Origin: Parietaria judaica
Lineage: Eukaryota > Streptophyta > Magnoliopsida > Rosales > Urticaceae
Direction of reading: 5' to 3'
DNA length: 64,000 bases
NCBI GenBank assembly: GCA_954871525.1
Contig: OX940862.1
Location: forward strand, 40,168,232-40,232,231
A model generated the notes under the pieces. The model searched no databases, was not told the origin of the DNA, and saw nothing but the letters and a program-made list of their open reading frames with translations. The position numbers and the translations under genes were made by a program. Shown here piece by piece: positions 47,446 to 58,007 of the stretch. Position 1 is the first letter of the stretch, and every line of letters starts with the position of its first letter.

Positions 47446-48700
47446 ATCAATGTCACAACAATAACCCCGTTGGGGCACGAGCAAAGTACGCCTTACCAGC
47501 AATCGCGCAGTTGCCCACTGGGAGTCCAGATTACAAGCCCTTCCAGGGCAGAAAATTCGGATTTTGCTACTCCATAAAGGCCGAACAGATTCCTTCCCCA
47601 ACAGGAAGATAGGAAGAACGACCCGTATCCCCAATATACCCATGTCGAACCATCATCTCAAAACAACTTCAAGCTGGACGATCTCAAACGCACGATGAGG
47701 CAAATGGGAGAAAAATTGTCCTAGGTGGACTCCCGCGTGCACATTGCAGCGTCAACTGCCCCCGAAATTGAGCGTCTGGTCGAAGAATCTACGACAAATC
47801 CATTCTCTACAAAAATCACGGATACGCGCTGGAGATACAAAAGGAAGATAAATTTGCCTAAGTACGACGGCACCACCGACCTAAAAGCGTACACATAAGA
47901 GCATTCAGAATCGCAATGGGACGGGAAAACCTGGATATCCACGAGTTGGATGTTGGGCGCTGCCAATACTTTGCTGAAAACCTGATTGGGGCATCAATGG
48001 AATGGTTCTCCAAACTGGAGCCAAAATCGATCGAAAGCTTCGAACAACTGACGATGGTGTTTCCCAAATACTTCTCCATGTTTATGGAGAATGAGACCAC
48101 CGTGGCAAACTTGTACGCTCTACAAGAAAGAGCAAATGAGCCTCTCATGGACTTTATGATGAGGTTCAAATCTAAAATGGTCCGAATCAAAGGACTAGCG
48201 GATGAAACGACCATCGCCGCCCTAACCAACAGACTGAGATATTCCTAAATGGGGAGCTCGGGGACCTTCCAATGGTCTTCTTCAAGTTGGAAGGGGAACG
48301 CGCCGACCAGGTCCAACAACAAAACGCTAATCAGGGCGCTGGCGCGAGACCCGAGCCAAAACCGCATGCCCTAGGCAATCACGCTCCACCGAAAAAGTGA
48401 GGCAAGGTCCTCATGTTAGAAGATCAAGCCGACCAAGAGTCGAAGAAGTCGATGAACCAGAAGATGAATAGGTCATAGGGAGAATTTATACAATTTTTGG
48501 AGGATCACAATTTTATAGGAACTCGATCAATTCCATCAAGGCCCACCAGAGAAGGATGTGAGTCGGGCATGCGGTCCTCCCACAACAAGAACCCAACTAC
48601 GAGCTCATCTTCAAGAACAGTGAGGCCGCGACACTGGTCGGTCCCCATGATGACGCTCTAGTCGTCTCTCTTCGAGAATCCAACTACGTTACAAAAAAAT
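47446..48700 (+). pseudogene. Ty3/gypsy gag, continued, with truncated downstream region
   Basis: Fragments in shifting frames give the Retrotrans_gag core: AFRIAMGRENLDIHELD, RCQYFAENLIGASMEWFSKL, TMVFPKYFSMF and ANLYALQERANEPLMDFMMRF (47905-48248, one open frame of about 110 codons). After further stops and shifts, 48630-48700 reads GPHDDALVVSLR, the segment that in these elements precedes the protease. Homology ends near 48700; the rest of pol and the 3' LTR are missing. Confidence 0.8.
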
Positions 48701-49294
48701 AAAAAAAACTATAAACTATGTTCTTATATTTATTTATTGATATTGAGTACGAATTTTATAAGTACATAGACGGACAATATCATGAGCAATAATAGCACTC
48801 TAGGTCACTCGGTGTAAAAGTATTTTCACATACCTCGAATGTCGATCCTTTTTCTCTCTTGCATTATTCGCCTTCGGCACTTCCATCTTCTTAAATCTCT
48901 TTTAATATTTCCTTAATATTGAATTGTTACGGTAGTTTTTTACTTACCTTAGTGATCTTCATTTACTCTTCCCTTCGAGTCACCATTGCATTAATTTCAA
49001 CTAGTGAACAGCACCGCGGTGGCGATTAATTACCAATTATTAAATTATTATTTTTTAATTTATTAATAAATATTTTAAAGTCAATGATTAATTATTGAAA
49101 ATAACTTCGTAAAGATAAATATTGTATCACTCTATACGAATATAATTATAATATTTCCTCTATTCTATCTTCACTTGGTGGCAAATATCACCCTTGAAAA
49201 TTTTGCTTCATCTATTGATTCAAGTTGTAATGTGAAACTAACAAAAAAAACTATAATAAATTCAATTCTCATTATTCATAGATATCGCTATAGA
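48701..49294. other. AT-rich intergenic DNA, no gene seen
   Basis: No feature supported. Confidence 0.5.
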
Positions 49295-49302
49295 TTTTGA
49301 TA

Positions 49303-49568
49303 GGAAAACTTCAATAAGTATTCCCGGTAAAGCATGTGTTTTTTAAAAAGTACCCGAATTTGTTAAATTACAAAACTATGCCCCAACGCAGTTTTTGTCT
49401 TTAAATCAAACACTTTTAACACTTTAAACTATGCTCCAAAAACTGTTGATGTTACATAAACACTTTTTGTCTTTGCATACACTTTTGGAGCATAGTTTTG
49501 TAATTTAACAAATTCGGGTACTTTTCCAAAAACACATGCTCTACCGGGCATACTTATTGAAGTTTCCC
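49303..49568. mobile_element. Palindromic MITE, 266 bp, 8-bp target duplication
   Basis: The left arm GGAAAACTTCAATAAGTATTCC...TACAAAACTATGC is the reverse of the right arm GCATAGTTTTGTAATTTAAC...GGGCATACTTATTGAAGTTTCCC; arms are about 80 bp. A perfect 8-bp duplication ttttgata flanks it (49295-49302, 49569-49576). An 8-bp target fits hAT-type mobilisation, but the tips do not resemble the MITE at 5949. Confidence 0.85.
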
Positions 49569-49576
49569 TTTTGATA

Positions 49577-51345
49577 AGTATATTAATTTATTTTAATATA
49601 GATATTGTGGTATAATAATCTATAAATAGACTACAATCTCATTAAATTGGCTTTTTTCTTCTTATTCTGTCATTATAATATGAAAGTATATAAATTTTAG
49701 AGCTGTACTAATAATTCTTATTAAAAGTTTTAGAACTATAATTATTCGTATTAAATATGAATTCGCTAATATTTCGCGATTTTAGAACTGTGATAATTCG
49801 TATTATTTGACATAATGATTTACCGCGATTGCCAGAAAATACTAATATCTTCACATAATTTGACTAACTTCTACAACAAAATCTAAAATCCAAACTTAAA
49901 TATATTATGTTGTATGCAAAGACGTTTTTCTATATAGAGATTTCTCAATTGAAAAAAAAAATTGATCGATTCATTTCCTCAACCCTTTGCATAAAGGGGT
50001 TGAAGGTCTTGGCAAAAATTGTTGATGGTAAGATGGTAAAACATTGTTGACCTTCGTATATAACTATTAACAAACATTTTATAGCAGTCTATTACAAAAT
50101 TTTGCAACAATCTCATCTGTAAAAGTTATTAAGATCCTAATAGGGAGAACTAAAAGCAAACGAAAACTCTCTTCTCGCATATATAAGACCCTAATAGGGA
50201 AAACTAAAAGCAAATGAAAAAAATGTCATGTCTTGCTTCATGGATCACATACGTCGGTTCTTATGGATGGCTGCACACCTCCATCAATTTTTATATCGAC
50301 AGCAATTTGACAAATTATCTTTCTGAAAACTAACTCGCAGAACATACGGTCCAATCCATAAATACACTAAAAATATTGTGTAGCTGGAATTTAATACGCC
50401 AATAAATAATTCTTCTCTTCGATACCGTCATCCGAGAAACTCTCTTCATTCTCTCTGTCACCACCTAAATAAATATGGTATGATTCTTCATTGCTAGCAA
50501 TTATATTGTGGAAACTTACAATTATGTCAAATTTTAATTTGTTCGAAGGAAAAATGTTTGCAAAGATATGTTGAAAAAAGCACTATCGAATTCCAATATT
50601 ATACAAAATTAAACTCAATAATATGATAAGAAGTTTTCATATTTATTCACACACCACAATGTATCATTTTACGCTCATGCTTGTACATAGCACATCGAAT
50701 CAAATTAGGTTAAAGCAAAACTTCAAGAATCCAAATGCCACAATCAAACACACATTGCAATTGTAAAATTAAATATGTCAGTGTAAAACTAAATCTAGCC
50801 AATCAAATTGTTCATAGACTGTCTAAAAAACGTACCTTGCAAATTAGAGCATCGTAAATTTTAGAGAAACCAAACCTCTATGAGCATAAAAAGTACATTT
50901 TTCTTCCTCTTCCTGGCAACATAAATTCCCTGAAATCAATTTAATAACATTGTTATAAAGATTACATATTTTTATTACTTGTCATGAATGATAATTATGT
51001 ATTAGCAAAGATTTTATATTTTTTTATCAGTCTCGTTAGTTAGAAGTCAGTTAAATTATCGAATAAATTAAAGCTGTAAAGTTGAACGCCATGAATCAAC
51101 ATCATTAACACTCATGAATTACATGTTTAAATAAAACTTGAAAGGGGAGTTGTCTCTTTCATTAAAGAAACAATTAGAAAACAGCTTCAATGCAACCTTG
51201 CAATCGAGCATCATTTTCTGCAAAGTGCAGAAGTTTGGGGTTCAGAGGAAGATAACCGAAAGCAGAAAAACCCAGAAAGAAAAGCAAACTACATGATTCC
51301 ATAGATAAAAGGAAAATACATAATTTCATACCAACCATTTAACCG
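49577..51345. other. AT-rich intergenic DNA, possible 3' part of the candidate gene on minus
   Basis: A 38-bp word (cctaatagggaAAActaaaagcaaa) is duplicated near 50132 and 50190. On the minus strand, 51224-51200 after a TTTGCAG could be a further exon of the candidate gene at 53670-54008 (frame reads ENDARLQ). This is speculative. Confidence 0.35.
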
Positions 51346-51350
51346 TAAAT

Positions 51351-53500
51351 TGTAACGCCCCTAAATGGGGGTTAGTAGGATAAGAAAAAAAAACGACGAC
51401 TTTTCAAACTTGGACCGGCCAACGACACATCATCATTTAAACGATATCGTTGAATATTCAACGTCCACGTCAACAAACACATAACTTTTGCCCATGGGAC
51501 TTAAAACGACAATACAACATCAACGACTACAGTTTATACAACACCATAAAACGACAATTACAAAGTACCACCATCACAAATATCCTTAATTTAATCCTTT
51601 ACATTTTTGAAATTAAAGATCAACTAAAAATACGAAATTCACCACGACGAACATTAAAGGTTTAGGTAAGCAAAACGACACGTAGACTTCCTGAATCAAA
51701 CTATTCCTCATCCGGAGTCTGGTACTGAACACCACCTGAAGCTGGAAAGAAAAAGATGTATATGGAAGGGGTGAGCACCACACGCTCAGTAGGGAATCTA
51801 TTACCAATTCTCTTTACCGAACCATTATTAGTCAAATTTCAATTAATTAAATTAAATGACATCATAAACCATTTATTCATCAATTTCATCATTTTCTCAC
51901 TTTCAACAATAAAACAGATAAATAAATATACTCCACAAAAGTCAAATCATTTCGGTGGTCCATGCCGAGTCAGCTCGCGCCTTTTCTCCACTATATCCCA
52001 TCGAGTCCTTAAGGCACGAGCACAGGTGGACTAGAAGTCCCTAACCGTAACTCGCCCTCGACTCGGGATCCTAATCACCACCAAAGACGGCCAGTTCGCC
52101 ATGGGTCAAAATATTGACTTTTGGGTCACCAATCATATCCATATCCATATCCATATCCGGCCTACTGCGCAGTAGCCAGCTGCTCGTCAGCAGCTCATCC
52201 GCCCGAAGCGGGTACCATATCAATATACACATCATCCGCCCGAAGCGGGTACCATATCATAAGAATCATCATCCGCCCGAAGCGGGTACCATATCAACAC
52301 ACGTCATACCGACGTAACCATAAACATAATATAATAACGAATAATCAAACTATACCCGGTTTTCTGCCTCGCTATCAGGCGACGACAATCATAACATTAA
52401 TTTTATCTTTTGATTAAAATAACATTTCATTAATTCCAATTTTAACCTATCCGATTCGATCTTTATTTAATCGTTGGTTTCTACGTTCATTTTATATAGC
52501 GAGAAAAGGTAATAGCCCCTACCTCAATCCGTGGAAACTTTGACCGATCGACTAGCTAGTCGAAGATGCGGGTTCGTCTTGGCCTTGACTTCGATGATTA
52601 GAGACTTCGGGATCCGATGTACTTTTCATAACGGGTGATTCAGGTAGCACGGTTTTCGAGGCGACCACGGGCGACTATCCACGCCAACTATAACACCGAT
52701 ACCATCCATAAGTCAAATATTACTAAGATTGGAATTCAAATTGTCAATTGAAAACCCGATACGCTGACATTTAACCCGGGCTGAATTCCCGTCGGGCACG
52801 CAAAACGAGGCAGTAAAACGGGCATCAATTCGACAATGTGATACCTTTCCTAGCCTAATTTGACTATTCTAAATATAATGGCGAGGTCAATTTCATCAAT
52901 CAAGGCCCAGAACATACCTAATTTGATCATCTAAAATCAGAAACTAGGGCAAGGAAATTCGAGCTTACCGGGAGTCCGATGACAATTCCGATTGAGGGCT
53001 TTCGATCTCCTCGACGAGGGCTTCAAAACCCCTCAATAAATTTCGGGATCGGAAACTGATGCGGCGGCCGACGGCGGCGACCGGCGACGGCGAGATGGCA
53101 CCACCAACAGGCTCTAATAGGCTTCATGAACATGATTCCGGTGTTAGATTTCTCAAAATCGAACCCAAACGGAATAGATCTCGAGTTAAGAAACCGAACC
53201 TTCCGGCGACTATTCCGGCCAAACGCCACCACTTTCGGTTGACATCCGCCTATCACCGGACTCGCCTCTTCACGAGCTTTCCGACGGTACCAACCATTCA
53301 TCGATCGGAGTTCTAGAGAATAAGTTATGGTGTCTTGAATCTTGGATGTGAGAGAAATCTATTTTGGAGAGAGAGAGATAGTGAGGGAATCGATGGGAGA
53401 AGAAAGAGAGAGAAAGAGAGGGGACGTGACTACCCCTGTCCAAATCTGATTGTTTTTTTTTTTTTTTTTAATAATAAATATATATTTTATGGGCATTACA
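51351..53500. mobile_element. Solo LTR, 2150 bp, with 5-bp target duplication
   Basis: It begins TGTAACGCCCC and ends TATGGGCATTACA. The flanks are a perfect taaat (51346-51350, 53501-53505). There is no internal coding region. Near 52196-52295 are three copies of CATCCGCCCGAAGCGGGTACC, a word able to form a small hairpin, spaced about 36 bp. A GC-rich patch at 53055-53100 and a GA-rich end (53365-53425) resemble a leader. Ends and layout resemble the solo LTR at 16272, so both may belong to one superfamily. Confidence 0.85.
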
Positions 53501-53669
53501 TAAATGTTTAACCATTTCCGGAGAAAAACTACGTAATCTAGACCCTCGTCTGAGAGCGAAGGGACATGCGAATGGAAAGATAACCGGTTCCAATATATAA
53601 AAATGTGAGGAAAAAAAAATGAAGAAGAAACAAAAAACATGACAGCATGACGAAAAAAAATCCACATAC

Positions 53670-54008
53670 CTTCGGAAGAGATGGCGGCTTGCCGATGGAC
53701 TACGGTGGACAACTATCCGAATATGGAATACATTGACAGAACTTACTCTTAAACAGCTCTGTGATACATTCTCTAAAAATTCATCAACATATGCGTCATA
53801 ATCCCAAATTAACCAAACTTAAAAACTCGACGAAATTTAGCCAACACAAACTATTGGCCGAAATAGACTAACACGGATTAAACCAAAATCTAAACAGATT
53901 ATATAACAGATTTATATATATATATATATATATTATAAAAGAAAGATGATTTACCTGAGGTTGTATAATGGCAACGGAGCACAGACGCCGCAACAGAGAA
54001 TCGCTCAT
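53670..54008 (-). CDS. Candidate small gene, two N-terminal exons, product unknown
   Basis: Exon A 54008-53955 reads MSDSLLRRLCSVAIIQPQ and is followed by a good donor (CTCAG/GTAAAT). Exon B 53712-53670, after a GGATAG acceptor, reads LSTVVHRQAAISSE with a consensus donor (GAAG/GTATGT). The joined peptide has the Leu/Arg/Ser-rich, acid-poor look of a mitochondrial presequence. Upstream, a CACCCAAG/GTGACT donor at about 54083 and a TTTTTCAG acceptor near 54031 suggest a 5' UTR intron. Downstream the solo LTR (51351-53500) would sit in the next intron, and later exons are unclear. No family is recognised. It could be a pseudogene or an untranslated transcript. Confidence 0.35.
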
Positions 54009-54214
54009 TGCCCTCTCGGGGAAAAGCCCTGAAAAATGAGCGGATGCAGAAGCATCAACGGAGTATGCAGAGAAAAGCAAGTCACCTTGGGTGAGTGTCT
54101 ACAACATGGGATGACTTCGTCGGGCTTAGCTCGCTTGATCGTCGCTGCGGAGTGGGCTGAGAAGCTAATATGAAGAGAGAGAGAGTCGGTGAAGAAAGGG
54201 AAAGAGAGGGTCAA

Positions 54215-54508
54215 CTCCCGTCTCCCAAAGAAATATGAATAGTTTCTTATTATTTTTTTACAAAAGAGTGATTAAGATTTAAGAGTAGTTATTATTCAGT
54301 GATCTTTCCTATTCTTCTATTAATTATTTCTTTTTTATTCTTCCATCAGTATTCAGTTAAATGACAATAAATTAAGATTACTCAACGTATAACTAAAAGG
54401 TGAGATTACTCAGCAAAGGTTTAAGCAGATGAGTCTGTATATTTAGAATATAAGGATTCTCAAAATCTTGTTTTTGTGTGTTGCCACGTCATCACCGAAA
54501 AACTGTCC

Positions 54509-54539
<31 letters not shown>

Positions 54540-57500
54540 GATTATTGTCAGTGATGAACCAATTCTCTTTGTTATGGCGTCAAAAAGATTATCATTCGTA
54601 TATTTAACATTTTGTTGGCGAGCATGTTGTAGCGAGCTAATGGCACCTAACTCTAGTAATGCGAGAGTGCATAATTACCTTGGCCATTAGTGTTACCCTC
54701 ATTCAAAATAAAAATTTGACATCGAACTATTTTTTCTAATTAACTTGGGCTTGCACACTACTCAAATGGATTATAATTGTTCTTTGAACTTCATAAGGGG
54801 ACCGGGCCTGATTAATCTTTATTATATTTCGAATAACAAAAGACTTTTCGGTAACTTTATACATATAAACGGCAAATTGAAAAAAAAAAATCATATTTAT
54901 ATTTCAGCTAAAGAATCGGACCAAGGTATTTATTATAAGTTTTGATTTTTTTTCTTCTTCTTGCTTTCATGTCAAATACTTATCATATTTCATTTCTCTG
55001 AAAAAGTGTGGAACATTAATATGCTCTAATTCTCCAATAGGATCTGTCAAGTAGATTACGTTGACTTGTTGACTGTAGTCACACATTTATTCTCTCGTTG
55101 ATTTTATTAGCCAAAGAAGCTAAAAGTATAACAGTTTAGTGTGAAACAGAAATAGTTTTAAGTATTTCAAAATGGGGAAGTATATCCCAAAATTGAACTA
55201 CGTGGAGTTAATATTTTTTTTTACGTATATAAGTTGAGGTTATAAGAGAATATTGCGTGACAGCTGAGACAGATCAAATAAAATGCTCAATTATGCATGT
55301 TTTAATTCCTCGTAACTAAAAGTTCAGGAATACGTTGTCTTATTTTGAACAACTTTGTATATTTGTTTCGGTACTGTAATATATCTATTATCAGCATAAT
55401 ATCAGTTCTAAGAACTCGAAACCTACATTTTAAACGTGTTTTTTTTTTTTTTAATGTGTATAGTTCTTAGTTGCTTGAGCCAATTTGGGTTTAGTTGAGA
55501 AAAACACTTATTAGCATGGATTCAAATATCGATACTCATTGGAAACTACAACTTCCATTCTACGTGTATGTCGATAGATAACTGATTTGTGGATAAATTT
55601 TTTGAAACATCTTAGCGATGAATATTTTAAAGTTTCATAATATATTTAGGGTAAACTCCGGCTAAAATACCTAAAAATTCAAATTTTGAGTTAAAGACCC
55701 AAATATTTTTTTTGGCGGCTAAAGTATCCTATCTTGATTCCGATAGGCTATTTGGTTCACTTTGTTAAAGTTAACTAACATAATCTACCGTTGGACACGT
55801 GGCGGCCTCTTAGGTCCCACGTGTACAAAATATTTTAGAAATAATTTTTAGTTGTGGATATGTCGGACAAAATAATGGCGTTCATCAACTGAGAGATATA
55901 GAAAAAGAGTGGTGGGATAATTTTTTTAATATAATTTTATATTATATTAAAAATGTTTGATAAATAAAAAAAAATATTTAGTACTAATACTTTGTTATTG
56001 ACGACTTTCGCGATATGATAAGAAAGAAAGACGGTCTCCGTTTTGATGTTTTGGTATGTGTTCTAACTTCATATTTAAGATTTTTTTATGCATTCGATTG
56101 CTTTAATAATTTGATGCTTATTATTATTGTTTTGAAACTTGGTTTCGATCATGTAAGGTGGGTTTTTTTGACAACGAGAAGAGTCTAGCGACCAATGAAG
56201 ATAAAATTCAGTATGTTTTGTAGTTATTACCGTTGAATAATCCAGTATATTTTGTAATCGTTACTGTTAAATTATCCGGTTTATTTAATTAAAAAAAGTA
56301 AAGCGTCCTCCAAATGATTTTCCTACATCCATCTTTGTCTAGTAGTCTGACAAAGGTAGTTTTTGATATACGAAACACTAGCAGTTCCCTTGCGACGTGG
56401 TGAATGAAATAGAGGCTAATAAAGCTCCCGAGTTGTGATCCCGAAAAGATGAAAAGCGCGTGCACACGCACTACGAGGAGGAATCAAAAGGTACCACGCA
56501 ACATAAAAGTCATTAAAATTTTGATAAAATCAGAACAGTTTGATTTTGATAAAATCAGAACCGTTTGATTTTGATTGTGATTATTTACCTAGATCAATAA
56601 TTTGAGGATTTCTCAAGATTTTCATCTCAACAAAAGGAACACTTGTAAAAGGAATTTGAGACACAAATTATATCGGCTTATTTAGTCGTCTCGAGACTCT
56701 TCCAAAAAATGTATAAACAGATTGAAAAATTCAGTCGTCTACAAAATAAAACAACCTAAAAGCTCCTCCGGCCCGTAAACTCGAATATTGAGTAGTAAAC
56801 TAACAAAAACACCCAAGAAATGTGTGAAAAATACATATGTATATAACACGTATATTAATCGGTGCCTCTTATAAAATAAAATTAAAAAAATGTTCAGTGT
56901 TATTATAAAAGTAATGTGTGAAAACTACGTATGTATAAAGCACTTATATACTCGTTAAAAAAACACTTATATACGTGGTCGTGGAAACATTTACTCTGAA
57001 ATAACTTCTTCAATTAATTAATTAATTATTTAATAAAATAAAATAATAATTAATTTTAAATAAAAATAATTATTTCGCATGCACACTAGTATCCCTTGAG
57101 GGCCCTACTCAAGATCCAATTCCAACGTGTCTTTCTTCTCGAAAAGAAATATGATACTTCCGGACAGAAAATGTCACAAAATCTCCCATATGGGCCAAAT
57201 GAGGCAGCAAAAATAATCCAGAAATCAAGATAAGCCTAAGCTAACAAACCCAATCAATCCATTAAGCTAAATACCAACCCAACAAGGATAATTATCCTAA
57301 CAATATGATAACAACTTATTAATTGCCATTTCCATATCTCTCATTAACATTTATTACCAACCAAAATGATTGATCTAAGTTCAACGTATTTCATACAAAA
57401 AGAAGAAGAGAGAAGTTATTGGACGTTATTAGTCCTTTCATTTTAAAAGATGTGCATATTTGACCATTTTGTTCTAGAAGTAACAAAAAATAACCTACTT

Positions 57501-58007
57501 TTATTTTATTTTTTCTGTTAATTCGGCCACTCTCTCTAAACAATAATAAATTTGGTCATTCGACCCTCAATCAATATAAAATTTAACTCATTTAAAAATA
57601 TTTGGTGAAATAAATACCCCTAACTAAAAAAATATGTAAACATATTTAAAATGTTTTTCTTATATTAAAATATGTAACGGACGGTATTTTTTTTTTCCGG
57701 AACAAAGCAAGACGACATCTCCAAAGAAAATAATTAAATCCGCAACATACATCATAAAAATGGGTCATACTCATTTCTACTATTTTAAGATTAAATGAGG
57801 CAAACTTGCACATTTCTCATAAAATATGGGTCAATAGTGCAATAGATTAAAAATAACACACCTACCCCCAAATACCGAATTAAGCAATTATTAATTTTGT
57901 ATTATAATAATCCTAAAGCATTTATTCTCTCTGTCTTATTTACAGGACAGCCATTGGAGAATTTGGCCATTTCACTCTCCAAGCTCTGAGTGAGTACTCA
58001 TCTCTTC
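54215..58007. other. AT-rich intergenic DNA upstream of the tryptophan synthase gene
   Basis: Near 55648 the sequence gggtaaactccggctaaaatacc resembles the tip of the foldback element at 4401, but no opposite end was found. AT runs occur at 54513-54537. The TSA promoter lies at its right end (57850-58007); no clear TATA box was chosen. No gene is supported. Confidence 0.45.
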
